Below the pieces are notes generated by a model. It saw only the letters and a list, made by a program, of their open reading frames with translations. It made no database searches and had not been told where the DNA came from. Below are positions 31,651-43,907 of a DNA stretch of 64,000 nucleotides, piece after piece; positions within the stretch are counted from its first letter, which is position 1, and each line of letters opens with the position of its first letter. The translations under genes and the position numbers were made by a program. The stretch lies in NCBI GenBank assembly GCA_019055375.1, contig JAHQIW010005536.1, forward strand, positions 186,001 to 250,000, in the 5' to 3' direction. This DNA comes from Parelaphostrongylus tenuis. Taxonomy: Eukaryota > Nematoda > Chromadorea > Rhabditida > Metastrongylidae.

Positions 31651-34600
31651 ATGACTGGCAGCATCATCTCCACTGACAACGATAGTCACGCAGCAGCCAT
31701 CATCTCGCATCCACGGCTCCTCCCGATTCTGGTAAGTCTTGATACGTTCACCCTTTGCAGTAATAGATTAGGCATAAACGTGATTGACTACTAAAGCAGG
31801 CGAATGCTATGATGAAAGATACCTGAAAAACTCTTATGAACTTGTCATTAGGTTAGACTTAGTGTAAATTCAAAATTCAGTTGCTTAGAAAGGAAAAGAT
31901 TACCGGTGATTAGTGATGGCGGGAAGAAAGTTTGAAGCTACAGTTAATTAATGATGACGGGGAGAAACAAGGTTTACTGACCTGTTATTTGTAGTATTCT
32001 TATGGTCAGCAATGAAATATGCCCGTTCCCTTTCATTGTTTACGTCACCGCTAGACGATTTTCATAAAAAGCATTCGATTTTCGCAGTAGTGGAGCTTTT
32101 CCCTAAGAAGTGTTTCTGTTGATTTCCTCAAGTAGTAGCCATAATAAGGGTCCTCAGGAGGTGATCATAGACATTATTGTGGACAGGGATGTGACTTACT
32201 GACTCGTCGGTAAAATCGCTCCAGTACAGCGGCCTATTCCCTACAAAATTTATTCCGAAAAGATTCTTGCGAGAAGTTCTTATCTTGGATAGCCCATCTG
32301 AAGAGTCAGCATTCTGAGTAAGCTGTAATCCACCCCTATGATCATCAATGTTTAGTGATGAAAACTATAGAGAGCAAGTATTCTGATTATGAATTATATA
32401 TTATTTTATGCTTATGCAGATTATTCTCTCATTGAAATTCTCACTTTCAACGAGATCGCTAATGTGCCAAAAAAAGGCTCCTTCTAGGTGAATTTTCCTA
32501 CTCTCTAAGAAAAAACCATTTCTGTTCGATTCATGGCATCGACAGTTGTTGAATTCTCGCAATAACCATTCAAAATAATTTTAAAAAAGAATGCTCAAAG
32601 CCTAAGTGAGGTTGCTGCTCCAGGGCCAAACACCGGTGTTTCAGAGGTATCGTCCTCCTTAATGTGGGTGTGGGTCATTGACGGGGAGGGCGATACCTCT
32701 GAAACACTGGTGTATTGGCGTACCAACCTCGCTTAGGCTTTGAGCATGCTTTTTTGAAATCATTTCTGTTTTATTCTAAATTGAGAATGCTATTCCAGAG
32801 TCAAAATTGCACGCTCTGATCTGGCTACATGAAGTGAGGCCGCTTGGATCTGTTCAAATGTAGCCAGAAATGGGCTGGAGCACGCCGATGTGAGTGTTGG
32901 ATGTTTATTCGAGGGCGGAACTCCTTGATTCTTTATTATTTGGGCATTTACAACAAATTAGGCAATCCTTTATAAGGACGTATTTTATGTTTTCGAATAC
33001 CCTTTGAAATAACACAACCTCGTAATAGATAATAAAAAGCTATGATTTTGCTTTATGTAGAAATTGATGCCTATTAAGTTTCTGTTGATTCATGAGGAAT
33101 TGTTAACGCTGACCCTTGGTGGTGTGAAATAGTGAGAGCCAAAATTTAAGACAGTTAGTCAGCATATTACCTTCCAAAATTGACGATAGATACAGGTAAG
33201 CAAAAGATGGCGTTGAAAGATTACTTTGAAGGGTTTTTGCATGCACAACTTTTGCAATGAAGACAGCTATGTCCTCTAGTAGAAAAGAAAATTATCGCTA
33301 GTTGTCTCTATAAAATCCGTACTCATTTGCGGCATTTGAATTGCCGATATGTGATTTCCATCTTACATCAATGTTAGCGATTTAAGCCGTTGCTACTTTT
33401 TTGCTTAGGAAGCAAATCTTTTCTATGCTTTAACCTCTCGCTGTGGAGTGGTTGTGATACTTACTTCGAAGCTGCAATGTGCTAGAGTTCGTAAACAAGT
33501 GCTGCCACATAGCAGAGAAGCGATTTTGAGCCTAAATACAGATGCCATAGATGCCCAAAGAGCTTTGCAGTCTGCACGAAATCTACCAAATTGAATTTTG
33601 GCGACTTAGAATTTGTACACGAAATCGCGTAAATTCCCAAGGAATCTCGAAGTTTAACGGTCAAGTCATTGTTTGCAAAATCATGAGCTAAAATAGCACT
33701 TTCTATCAATCGGCGCTCTCTTAATTCAAGTTTTTTCTTGGGATTATATGTGCGCAGTTCTTAACCTCCTTAATAATGCACAAAATGACAAGAAAAGTTG
33801 CTGACTGGAGCTGGTAAAATCCGTTGGTGATAAAATTTGTCAAGGCGTCTAAAATTGAATTTTGAAAAAAAAAGCTGAAAAGTCGTATGGGTTTTTTTTC
33901 AGCTCGAGTTTCGTTCCTATTTGTCTTTCACACTGTTGATTCGCCCTTGTATAATTCTGGATTTTCATACAGACACTAAGCACTGGTATTCACCTAGTTT
34001 TATTCATCTGCATCGTTAAGTAGGCCACCTCAGCTGGTCGGGTCTGCACTATGCACAGGAGCAGTAGTTTTTGATGGATGATACCTGGCGGCAGTTTGTC
34101 AATCACTTGTGTAATTTCTTCCTATTTGATGTTCGTTGAAAGCAAAACAGAAATCTCCGCTGTTTTTGGTCGTTTATCTGATCGTTCCTGGATGATTCGG
34201 CATAGAATTTGATGTTCACATTCCTCTAGCATAGGCTAAGATATGTACAAACCGAAAACTGCGAAAGATAGTGCGGGTGTATCACACCGGTCGGAAACTA
34301 ATCGTTAGTTCAATCACAACAAAGCCGTTGAAGCTCTGAAACGGGAATTTTCTTCCTATCAGGATGAATTTGTTGCGGAAACGAACAGAAGCATGGATAA
34401 AATCCAAGTATGTCCTAGATTCTTGATGACTGAGCCCTTCCTTCTTACTGTACAAATACATTTTGTTTTTCTTTGAGCACTTTTAAGTCCTTAACGACTT
34501 GATTGGATCAAATTATAATTAGTTTTTTATTTAGGCTGTAAAGGAACAATTTCAGCGGAAGCTGGAGGCTTACGAAAAAAAGAATCGATTGCTTAGTGTA

Positions 34601-37600
34601 AGTTTACTCTACTCGGAGTCTTTAGTTTGAAAAAATTGCTGTTTGAATAGTATCTTGTGAATATAGTTAAGATCTTCATTTATAGGTATTTTGATTGAAG
34701 ACTTCAGATATCAACCAGTTAATTTCACCTGAATGCTTTCATGTAGTCTCATTCATGAAATGGGCGTCTTTTGCTCTTTCTCTCGAAGTACAATAAGTAA
34801 TTGATGGCGTTCAAGCATAGTTGCATGATCAGAGTGGTTCATGCACTTCATTAGCTCCTTCGCGACTTTGGATCCGCGGCCTCTGAATCCCTAACTGGTA
34901 TCTGCTGACGTCTGCCCCATCTTCTCTACATCTCTAGCCTACAGCGTGCTTCGTCTAACAGTGGTAGTCAGTCAGTCCTTATCTTTTCTTCCATTAGTTT
35001 CATCCACTAACTAATCCTATTCGATTGAGTGGCCATTTTCAACGTTTAGCTTTTTAACAGGGAAGAGCTATGGGTAGGATGAGTTGTTTGTTTTGAATAG
35101 AATATCGAAGGTGGCACAGCTGCAGAAGCTTAGGGTTTGATATGGATTATAAGTAGGAACTTGCGATTTGGAGTATCTCTTGTTGGGCGGCTAAGAGGTT
35201 ATTAACAGTACGATTTTTACTCTACACTACAGTACAAAAATAATTACCTCTTTGGGCAGTTTCGCATTTTTTCGGAACTTGAAAGAATCAAACTGATGTG
35301 CAATCCACTCAGCCAAGTACTTTCATAATCAAAGCATATGAAATTGATATTGAGTTAATGTTTTAACATATTACATTTATTATTTATCAAATTAACATCA
35401 AGTTTCATCTGCTCTGGTAAGAAAGTGTTAGCTGAGTGAACTACACATTAGTCTGACTTTTCCAAGTTTTGAAGAAGGCAAAATCACCAAAGCGTCAGCA
35501 CTACTATTGTATTGTACTGTGCCGAACAAATCGTACTGTCATCAACTTCATGTCTGCTAAGCAAGAAAACACGAAATTATTGGCTTAATGCCGAGACGAG
35601 GGACTGCTGGCCGAGTCGCTAGTGAGACTTGGCGCGGTTAGAATTCGCGGTTCGTCCGCCACCCTTCATCACTTTCCGGATACCAACTGTGAACGCCTTG
35701 CAAAAGCCCCAGCCTGGCTATCTCAGAAATTTGAAGATGTACTGAGACGGTATTCTTCAAGCGGTAGAAAAGCTGATACGAATCAATCAAGTTGTAAGGT
35801 GTTGCCGAGGTTGATTGATAGTCGGTCCTGGTATTAATGAGGGCATTGTATTTGTTGGATTACTATCTACAAGTTCCGCCCGTCTTTTTGAAGAAACGTT
35901 AAAATCCTTATAGATTAGTGCAACTTTTCTAGTGTTACATTACTTATTAGTTTTTGTGGAATAGTTTACTGCAGCATGTTTCTTCATGAAAAACCAAGCT
36001 CTAGACAAATCCAAAAGATCGACTGTTTTTGAACCCCCAAAAAAACATTCAATATAATCCCAAAAAAGAATGATTTAAGCTCAAAAGGGGGTTGGTACGC
36101 CAGGGTCATACACCGGTGTTTCGGAGGTTCGTCCTCCTCGTCAGTGACCCCCGCCCCACATTCAGCCCTGCATTGAAGCAAGATCTTTTGGATTAGTTTT
36201 GATCTAACAGCAAAAAAATCTATCGACTGAGAGGTGGTGATGGACCAGTGTCATTGTACACTGTTCCATTACCACATACGCCTCCCTCCTTGCTTCAATG
36301 CAGGGCTGAATGTGGGGCGGGGTCACTGACGAGGAGGACGAACGTCCGAAACACCGGTGTATGACCCTGTCGTACCAACCCCTTTTTGAGCTTAAATCAA
36401 GCTCTAGACAATTGTTGTGATTGAAATGAAGAAAGATTTTAATCCTTTCACTTAAGGCTCGTGTAGGTTTGCTTATGAAGGAGAAAGAAGCAGCAGAAGA
36501 GCTTGCTGATGGCTGTCTGCGGTAAGATAAATCTACATATCTCAATATTCATTATCAAATTTTACGAAATAGTATTTCGAACGTACAGAGATATCAGTTT
36601 CAGTGATCGTGTTGTCATGCTTGCAAACAAATTGCCAGACGGACCGGAAAGGACATTGAAAGAGTCGCTTTATGCTGGTATGTTGCTTTTGTTCATCGTC
36701 GTTTGAACAATGTCAGATCTCGCGAAGTATCCTTATTTATCATAAAACTTGCTCGAGGTTGGTAATCACCTTGTTAGAAAGTTGTATGTAACTTGGTCTT
36801 GTTGCTGAGAAAGCATTGTTTTGATGAAGATATACTAACATCACGCAAGCTTTGTCATTCAAAAAGACAGTTCGTAAGATAATTTACATTTTTTATACCG
36901 AGGTGTAGTGTGAGTTGATCACTTGTGGTATAGACGTTGGGAAAAAACAAAACTTGGAGCCTCTGCTGTGCTTTGCACAAAGAATAGGCGCTGAATAAAA
37001 AAATTAAACTTACCATCCGATGATGTAACTTTCTTCTCAATGAATGCTGAATGAAACGCAAAACATCCGACTCCAAGCAGCAGTTGAAAGCTTGGTTTCA
37101 CCCGCACCGGGGCATTGTCGATATATGCTTACCAGATCAAAGCGGAGGCAAGTAGTGCCTTAAAATTACGATGAATCATATCACAGAGGGTGACGGCAGA
37201 ACAAGAGTACTGGTAGTGCAATGGTTAACACTCTTTCCCGCAAGAGTTCGACGCAGGTTCAGCTCTCGTCAGAGTGCAAGCTTTTGCATAACACTCGACA
37301 TTCTTGGATATATAGCTATAATACTGTAACACTGTTATTAAAGCTCTGGAATAAAAAGAATTCTTCTAGATTGTACGTTAGTTTGAGCTTGTTTGACCTT
37401 GTACCTTGTTAAAGTTCAACGATGTCCGCGTATCTGGCTACTGTCTCAGCGAAGTCCGTAGTGATTCAAAACTTTGGGAACCGCATGTATCACACGTAAT
37501 ACACTGGCATTTTCGTGATTTTTTCGCCGCATGGTGTTTTCACTAAAGTTTTAGTAGTCATTCGATATCTCGAGAAACGACAATTCTAACGTTAGGCTTG

Positions 37601-37979
37601 TTTCCGACAGAGGCTTTCTTAGTGAACACATCACCTAGTTGATAAGATACGCCTTTAAAACTGCGACGTACTTCAGAGTTTTCCGCGTTATAAAAGGGTT
37701 AGGACATCAGCTAGCAGTCACAACACAGACATTTTTTTTTCAAAAATTAACTTTCAGAAATTATCTGGATCTATAATAACTCAAACAATATTTAGTCGTT
37801 CTATGCTCTATTTTCCATCTGTTAAATAGCGTTCAACTTGATAATTCTGATTCTTGTTTTCAGCCGATAATGCGGTGTGTGCACAATGTCAAATCAATGA
37901 AGAAATGCGGACACATCTTGCCGATGAAGTGGCTGAAAAGAAGCGCCTTCTAGAAAAGTGCCAAAAGGAGTGCTCAGAC
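31651..37979 (+). CDS. Coiled-coil protein, at least six exons
   Basis: Exons: 31,651-31,731; 34,309-34,407; 34,535-34,597; 36,457-36,521; 36,604-36,677; 37,864-37,979. Each has GT-AG borders (donors gtaagt, gtatgt, gtaagt, gtaaga, gtatgt, gtacgt), and the phases join without a stop to give 166 codons. It starts MTGSIISTDNDSHAAAIISH. The rest is charged and helical (ALKREFSSYQDEFVAETN, VKEQFQRKLEAYEKKNRLLS, LLMKEKEAAEELADG), followed by KLPDGPERTLKESLY, a CAQC pair and EVAEKKRLLEKCQKE. The long helices with a central LPD segment loosely recall the C-terminal region of rabaptin-type endosomal Rab effectors; that is a hypothesis only. A possible further exon begins at 38,507 in phase. Introns contain MITE, PLE and SINE remains. 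The 3' end is not established. Confidence 0.72.
32577..32770. mobile_element. Palindromic MITE (family FB-2) in intron 1 of the coiled-coil gene
   Basis: Inverted arms of about 85 bp: aaaaagaatgctcaaagcct..gaggtt...caccggtgtttcagaggtat pairs with atacctctgaaacactggtg...aacctcgcttaggctttgag..cttttttgaaa. The same termini occur at 36,056-36,405, 43,289-43,627 and 46,428-46,766. Confidence 0.8.
35228..35522. mobile_element. Inverted pair of decayed PLE pLTRs in an intron
   Basis: On the minus strand 35,318-35,228 and on the plus strand 35,430-35,522 share a diverged PLE terminal repeat: agctgagtg, ttgca/cta, a gtctgacttttccaag-like stretch, and gaagaag..aaa..accaaag, ending tactgtactgtg. This matches the order ggcttagtggattg...gatctttccaggctctgacg of the 5,893-6,086 pLTR. 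The core of the hammerhead is no longer recognisable. About 110 bp of unrelated AT-rich DNA lies between the two. Confidence 0.5.
35593..35700 (+). repeat. tRNA-like repeat head
   Basis: ctgctggccgagtcgctagt followed by ggttagaattcgcggttcgt has box A-like and box B-like parts. Possibly a decayed family 3 SINE. It lies in the intron between exons 3 and 4 of the coiled-coil gene. Confidence 0.4.
36056..36405. mobile_element. FB-2 foldback element in an intron
   Basis: Arms of about 120 bp, 36,056-36,182 and 36,289-36,405, are near perfect inverted repeats (caccggtgtttcggaggt, gtcagtgacc, cattcagccctgcattgaag). The loop of about 105 bp includes accacatacgcctccctcct, which is also present in the 43.3-kb and 46.6-kb copies. 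No coding capacity. It ends about 50 bp before exon 4 of the coiled-coil gene. Confidence 0.85.
37203..37330 (+). repeat. Single tRNA-like foldback arm
   Basis: gtactggtagtgcaatggtt is the box A region, gacgcaggttcagctctcgt the box B region, then ttttgcataacactcgacat and tggatatatagctat. It matches the right arm of the element at 11,203-11,650. Confidence 0.55.
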
Positions 37980-38506
37980 GTACGTTCAAGATCTTCCTTA
38001 TTTTGTGAAGCTATTCTGAGCACATTCTCATGGACGACATCTTTTCTCAATTTTGATAACTTCCCTCGATTTGTAGAGCTAGCACTCTTTTCCATTTCTT
38101 CCACTCATGATAAGCCAGTTCCATTCATAACTTTTTCCGATTTAGCTCATTTTTTTTGGATACCTGACCTGGGACCTGCTGCATAAATCAACTTGGTGCG
38201 AAGGATCGTGGCTTATCTACAGAATATTCCTTATAGAATTCTTATCGATTTTTGCATATATCTACTCGCTAAATTGGGCCACACTTAATCGAGTTAATTA
38301 TTATCTGTGCGAGGCGCAATGGATATGTAAGTTGTACAGTAATGTACATCATGTGATCACTGACCAGATATCACTTCTAGCCAACGGAGTCAGCATGATG
38401 GTGTCATACCTCTTAGAAAAAGATCTACCGGTAATAATAATAATAAAAGTGGACACTCATAGATCGATTATTTTGCGGTGATAACATATAGTGTTGATGC
38501 TTCTAG
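37980..38506. other. Probable intron or 3' flank of the coiled-coil gene
   Basis: A possible mini-exon at 38,380 (after cttctag) would close with a TGA within a few codons. A better acceptor, gatgcttctag, ends at 38,506 and opens a phase-compatible frame (ELKAKSRVSWNTEKMPEKL) that runs into the family 3 repeat. Neither can be confirmed. Confidence 0.35.
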
Positions 38507-38557
38507 GAGTTGAAAGCGAAATCGAGGGTTTCCTGGAACACGGAAAAAATGCCGGAG

Positions 38558-38805
38558 AAGCTGTGGCCGAGCGGTTGTGATGCTCGTCGCGGCGCGCGTG
38601 GTGCCGAGCTCCACCACCAACTCTCTCCAGCAGTCAACAACAATGTTCTATGAACGCCACAGCCTTGTTATCTTCGAGATTACAAGGACACTCGCTCAAC
38701 CAGTATTAACGACGTTCAAGAATAATACAAAACAACGAATTGAATTCTATAACTACTGAGATTCGTACAGTGAAAAGATAAAATGTGAAGACGGATCAAC
38801 AAATT
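38558..38805 (+). repeat. tRNA-like short repeat, family 3
   Basis: Starts gctgtggccgagcggttgtg, then atgctcgtcgcgg, shares gaacgccacagcc and ends gtgaagacggatcaac, matching 23,695-23,935. The box A-like tggccgagcgg is better preserved here. Confidence 0.55.
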
Positions 38806-39074
38806 GTCCAAAGTGTTTTAAAAGAAATGTACCTTCCCTGCTATCATGTAAATCTACATATCTGCAATAAAAAACGAAACTTGTATGCTATTCTACTAGT
38901 AAATAAAAATTCACTTCATAGAACTGATTCAGAAAACAGCAGCATTGAATTAGGGTTTCGAACAATATAAAAACACTGTGGGTTGAGAAAATACTGAAAG
39001 TTCTTCAACGTCTGGAATCTAAGTGAACTTTCGAACTTACGGTATGCCTACAAACCCAGTTCTGTTTGATTTGA

Positions 39075-39215
39075 TAACAGGATAACATGTTTTGAGCCTT
39101 TTATGAGGTCTGACATGGTACTCATACAGTACTAGACAGCTCTGTCGAATTTCAGGCTCATCAATAGTACGGTGCCCTTCGTTTAAGCCGATCCCTTGGA
39201 GGTGGATATACCCCT
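39075..39215. repeat. FB-1 fragment
   Basis: gttttgagccttttatgagg, gctcatcaatagtacggtgc and cgatcccttggaggtg match successive parts of the FB-1 arm in diverged form. Confidence 0.45.
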
Positions 39216-39464
39216 TATTTATGAATGAATGGACTCGTGATTATTTGAATCAGTTCTGTTTTGTAAATTGCCTACATTCAATGGCATTTATTAATCCATT
39301 AATCATTTCTGTTCTCTCGATGCTTGATTCGTTTGTATAAATACAGAACATTATTATTAAGACCGCACAAGGATCTCCAAAAGGGTTCAAAAATAGTTTG
39401 CCATTTTTTTGAGAAATCACAATGGAACTAGCTGCGTATAGTGACCGTTTAACTAGGATACAGT

Positions 39465-40672
39465 CTAGTCTGTCAACGAGGAATCGAAGATCTTCGAATC
39501 TTCGATAGCGGTGCTTCTCTCTTTCTCTACTGCTCCTGGAAGAGAACTCTTCCCGTAGTGTGCTTGACAACCCGAAAAAAACGATCGGTAATGGCCTTAG
39601 TCCATCGGCTGCCGCTAAAGCAAATTTTTGCCCTACCCAACTTATCTTCACTAGCCTGTCGCGCAGAGCGTCATCATTCATCTTCAATTGTTTAGTTAGG
39701 TCAGAAGTTTGGATTCTTCCTCTCGTCTGGGAGTTAATGATACTCCTAGAATGCCTTTTAATCACTCGTCTAATAACGCCAAGTGATTTTTTATCACACC
39801 TACGCAGCGACAAGATTTCCATTGCATATGTCAAGGCAGAGATAACTGTTGAGTCGAAAAGATGGACACGGATTCGAATATTTCCTTTCTTCTCCAGGAA
39901 ATCCTCAATGCTCTTATACGTTCCCCGGGTCCCTCACTTTCTCATGCTCAACTCGGAAGGCAGGTATCCCATCACTGACTTCACCACTTAGGCATACTGT
40001 GGCAATAGGAGACGTTCATTCCTTTGACGGTGAATGATCCATTCAGAACCCAACCGTTACTTATAAGCATCTTATTTCGCTAAATTTCGTCGGAGACCAA
40101 TCCTTCCACATGCGCTTTCGAAATCGGTCAACATTCATTCTGCTTGGCTGATGCTTATCGTTATAAGGAAGATACCATCAAAGAAGCGGAGACGGCTTAA
40201 CTATCGAACGTATATTTTCACTCCCTTATCTTTACATAGGTATGCTGGCATGACGTTTTGGTGAATGACGGCAAACAAATTTAGCGAAACTGTATCACCT
40301 TGCTGAACCCTTCTGCCTAAGTCGATATCCATATTTTTATGAAACAGAGATATTTTGCTTGCAAAATTTTTATATAACCCACAAAGGATCGTTATGTACC
40401 GAGAAAGGGCACCCTGATTGTCCAGAGCTTCTACTACAGCTTCTGTTTCGAGTGAAGTCAAGACTTTCTTGAAATCGATGGAAACGGGACAGAGATGTTT
40501 CTTGTACTCCCGTACAGCTTCACTAGGTCTTACTATTGCGTGATTCTAACCTACGGAACTATACACTTTTTGAAACCCTGCTTGTTCGCCGGACTGTCTT
40601 TCGTCCAGTGTTCTGTCCGCCTTACTTAGGATGACACGAGTGAAGAATTTGTAGACAACGGACAGCAAGCAA
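39465..40672 (-). mobile_element. Old, heavily decayed RTE-clade LINE
   Basis: The minus strand retains RT motif A/B surroundings (LETEAVVEALDNQGALSRYI, GRRVQQGDTVSLNLF) and C-terminal YAMEILSLRRCDKKSLGVI and VKISWVGQ in different frames. The 5' side ends near 40,672, with remains of the segment that precedes motif A. Divergence from the other three copies is clearly greatest. Confidence 0.8.
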
Positions 40673-40704
40673 CGTGAACAACAGTTACCAATGCATCTCA
40701 TAAT

Positions 40705-40805
40705 TATTATTTGAGCCAACATGTCACGTGGTCTGTTATGGGCGCTTGTACATCCCGATACACGTGTTTCGCTCCTGTAACGTCGTTAATCGGGCAGATC
40801 ATTCG
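40705..40805. repeat. Repeat shared with 26,640-26,750
   Basis: attatttgagccaac, cgtggtctg, gggcgcttgtacatcccgat and tcgggcag match the 26.6-kb insertion. The left arm of the large palindrome starts just after it. Confidence 0.6.
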
Positions 40806-41010
40806 CCTTTTTCCAGTCTCCTTGGTGGGAATCGATTTTATCTAGAGCCTTAGTAGGCGTTATGATTCCTCTCCACTTATAACACAAACAGTGAATGATT
40901 TCTACGACATAGATGTTGAGTTGGAAGTAAACTCGGAAGCTTGATATGGAGTGGAGCGGAGCGGTGGCAGTTCCAAATTGGAATACGAACTCTAGTGCTT
41001 CTCGAGGCAT
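40786..41010 (-). CDS. Hypothetical ORF in the left palindrome arm
   Basis: A 74-codon frame beginning MPREALEFVFQFGTATAPLH and containing NIYVVEIIHCLCYKWRGIIT, paralogous to 50,602-50,799. The two diverge by a few replacements and remain open together to the end of the arm homology. No family is recognised. Confidence 0.25.
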   Translation of the reverse strand: MPREALEFVFQFGTATAPLHSISSFRVYFQLNIYVVEIIHCLCYKWRGIITPTKALDKIDSHQGDWKKANDLPD

Positions 41011-41351
41011 AAGTTTATTAATGACGTCAGGCTCTCAACTTCCACAGCATAGACTTAAAGAGGTTTGAAAAGCCTGTCGCAATTTCGTGGATATTGTTGA
41101 TGAAGTACGATTTTGCGATCAAACTAATGATTTGAATTAATAGCTATTTAATGGAGATTATGAATTTTTGTTTATATATGCGGTTTTCCCTCCTATTTAC
41201 TAAACATGGAATTTCGCACAAAGGAGGAAATGGGTTGATCCCGTGTATAATTCAAGATATATACCGGTATCAATAAATAAGAGTCTGCTGTTTGCATAGA
41301 TCAGGCCTATTACGTTATGTTATCTCCACTGGGAGGCTCTGAAGTTTAACA

Positions 41352-41810
41352 ATGCAAGTGAGACCTTTGAGCTTGCATGTTTGCCTGAATGGTTATTGCT
41401 GTTATCATGAACTCGAACATGCTCTCAACTCGTTTGTTCCATTCAAATCATCAGAATCCATAGTTGCTACTGTGACATTATTCAGCGTTGTTCCAGGCCA
41501 AAATCTCGCGTTTAAACCTCCAGCGATGACACTAGAGAATATTTTCTTCTTGTTAAGAGCTATTCAAATCCGCATGGAACCCTTCGACGTCGCCTTAGCT
41601 CGATGATGGTGCGTAATCGGAAGACAGAGAAGCAGACATAAATCACACCCTTTCATCAGCTGGCGTCTGATCCGGGTTGCTATTTGTTCAATGAATCCAT
41701 GTTCATAGCCAAACCCGTCTGGATAAAAACATTAATGCCACTAAAAACTCTGCTCCCGTATATCCCAAAAGAGCTTTTCTCCGGTGTTATAGACAACGTA
41801 AAATGTTTTT
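41352..41810 (-). pseudogene. RTE endonuclease relic (left arm)
   Basis: Minus-strand counterpart of 49,812-50,262: keeps YNTGEKLFWDI, NVFIQTGLAMNMDS and an IVGGLNAR-like block in different frames. It is one base shorter in the DSLNK stretch than the right arm, so the frame is lost there. The upstream part present in the right arm is missing at a poly-T/poly-A junction. Confidence 0.65.
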
Positions 41811-41877
41811 TTTTTTTGAAAGCAATGGTTGGTTTTGGTTTGCGTTCTGTTTCTCTGCCCACCATGTGAGAACGCAC

Positions 41878-42260
41878 CATGTTTCCACGCGACTGGTCGG
41901 GCAAAGATATCACTATAAGTGCGATGCGTGAGAAGGAAGAGGAACGTGAAGAGTAACATTATGTTCTAGTCTAATGGGCGGAACACAATACGAACGAAAT
42001 TCCAGGTTTGAAAATCAGCACCAAAATATATAATTCTATCAGTAGGCGAAAATTCAAGTGCTTCTAGTCAATAAAATGAAATGCCTCACATCACATGTTC
42101 TCTTCGTTCAGTGGAGTCAATATATGAAAAATGACAATGTAGATGGTGCAGGTAATGATGGCCAGCATAAAGATTTGATTGAACTTTGCCAAAGCAGCCG
42201 GAGCTACGCTGATCATCAACGGTGCTTTTGCAGTAAAGTGATCGATGTTGTAGACATAAC
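41878..42260 (-). pseudogene. Chemoreceptor exons (left-arm copy)
   Basis: Two exons equivalent to those on the right arm: 42,260-42,085 (HFTAKAPLMISVAPAALAKF, then NQIFMLAIITCTIYIVIFHI) and 41,965-41,878 (MLLFTFLFLLTHRTYSDIFA). A TGA stands in frame near the end of the first (LNEENM then stop). The exon that carries the TM3 end on the right arm is absent here because the left arm stops at a T-run at 42,261-42,272. Confidence 0.6.
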
Positions 42261-43288
42261 TTTTTTTTTTTAATTTTTTGGCACGTGCTTCTGACTGAGA
42301 GCTTCGTCTCCAGTGTCACATAAATTTCCACAAGTGCATCTGATGCACACTAGTTTTGCATTTTGTATCATAATACAAGCTGCATCTTTGGCAACGGCTA
42401 AAATTCAGGTGTAAAAGCAGATATGCCACAGGCATAGTATTACGATAATTTTTTGTTGCTAGAAAGGGTTTGAGGAAACATTTCTTTAGCTGGACAACGA
42501 TTTTTTTGGTCCTAGTAATAAACCATTAAGCTCAAATCTCGGAATTTGCAAAAGACCTACTGAAGGGCTTCTTCACAGCGCTGTAACAAGAAAGATAAAA
42601 TTGTATTTAATTCATGTTGTTCTTGATAGCATGTATTTTTATAGAACAGAGCTCTTTCCTTCAAAGTATCAATAATCGCTCGATGATTTTGATCGCGAAG
42701 CTTCAAAAAATTGTATATGCTTCTTGTAAAGCCTCTTCTGCAGCGCTATAGCAGGAACCAGAAATTTGCCCCAGGAGCGCCACACGTTATCGGGCGGATT
42801 TTCGTTGTTCATTCAAAATATTCTTCTGTTCTTGGATGATTTTAGCTTTCATGAATGCTTAATAATAGAAGGAGAACTCTTTTGCATAATTTTTGTGCTT
42901 ACGTGTATCATTTTCTTTTAAATCATCGAACAAAGCCGGCTATCAAACCTTAGCCCAAGCAACTTTAGTCAATGCAAAGAAATCATATGAGCGTGCGGAG
43001 AAAGTCTTGTAGAGTCCTATGTTTTATATAAATCATTTTCCAACGTAGTGAAAGTCCTAAGTTTAATATGACAAATCGCTCTCCAGATGCAAATCACCTT
43101 GTGCGGTTGATCAACCGTCCAGTGCGGTCTATCAATCGCCTACGCATCCTAATAGCGAGTAATGCGCGGCGTGTTCCAAGCTCAATTTTCTTTTCCCTGC
43201 TACAGAATACTTAAGCGCTTGTTTTAGATAAAAGAACGGTGTTGAAATCAATTTATGGTATCCACTGTTTTTAGAACCACGCAATAGA

Positions 43289-43627
43289 CATTCAAAATAA
43301 TTTCAAAAAAGATTGTTTAAAGCCTAAGCCAAGTTGGTACACCAGGGCAACACGCCGGTGTTTCGGAAGTTCTAAAAACAGTCGATGCCACGGATCGATT
43401 TTGCTCTACCAGTCGAGATCCATCGAGTGAGAAGTGGTGATGGGCCACTGTCACTGTACACCATGCCGTCACCACATACGCCTCCCTCCTTGCTACAGTG
43501 CAGGGCATAATGTGTGGCGTGGGTCACTGACGAGGAGGGCAAGACCTCCGAAACGCGAATGTATGGTCCTAGGGTACCGACCTCGCTTAGGCTTCAAACA
43601 TTCTTCCTTTTTTGAAATTATTTTGGG
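43289..43627. mobile_element. FB-2 foldback element, left arm of palindrome
   Basis: Termini ttcaaaataatttcaaaaaa and ttttttgaaattattttg with inner aaagcctaag..aagttggtac / gtaccgacctcgcttaggct. Identical to the right-arm copy at 46,428-46,766. Confidence 0.8.
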
Positions 43628-43867
43628 TGTTGAAATCGTTGAGATTTGCGCTATTAGATGTTTGCTAATGTCTAAGGGAAGAGCTCTGTCCTGCGGAAAA
43701 CATGCGCGATAAGGCGAGACGTTTGTGAAACACAATTTTTTATGGCTACAGCGCTGTAAGAAAGCGTTATTGGAAGACCCATTTTTGTTATTAAAATATT
43801 AAAAACGTTTTCAAGTTCACTTTTCTTGATTGCCTGACGCGAGATTGGCAAATTAGTTGTAGAAGTT

Positions 43868-43907
43868 TGGCTGACGTTTCGGCGACCCGTCTTCTTCAGA
43901 GTCTGGG
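43868..43907 (-). ncRNA. Hammerhead-like motif in PLE-2 (left)
   Basis: The minus strand reads gact, CTGAAGA, a GACG-ggt-CGCC hairpin, GAAAC, GTC, agcc. The core matches CTGANGA/GAAA and GTC is a good cleavage triplet. Stem II has one A-C mismatch and stem I is short, so this may be inactive. Confidence 0.45.

Noticed and set aside
38380..38430. Mini-exon of the coiled-coil gene after cttctag
   Set aside because: In the required phase it hits a stop after five codons. It might be a true end, but the acceptor is weak and the alternative at 38,507 fits better.
43434..43735. Protein-coding frames of 80-92 codons repeated at 43.4-43.7, 46.3-46.6 and related sites
   Set aside because: They fall entirely inside FB-2 foldback elements, appear on both strands and have no motif. 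They are by-products of the GC-rich inverted arms.
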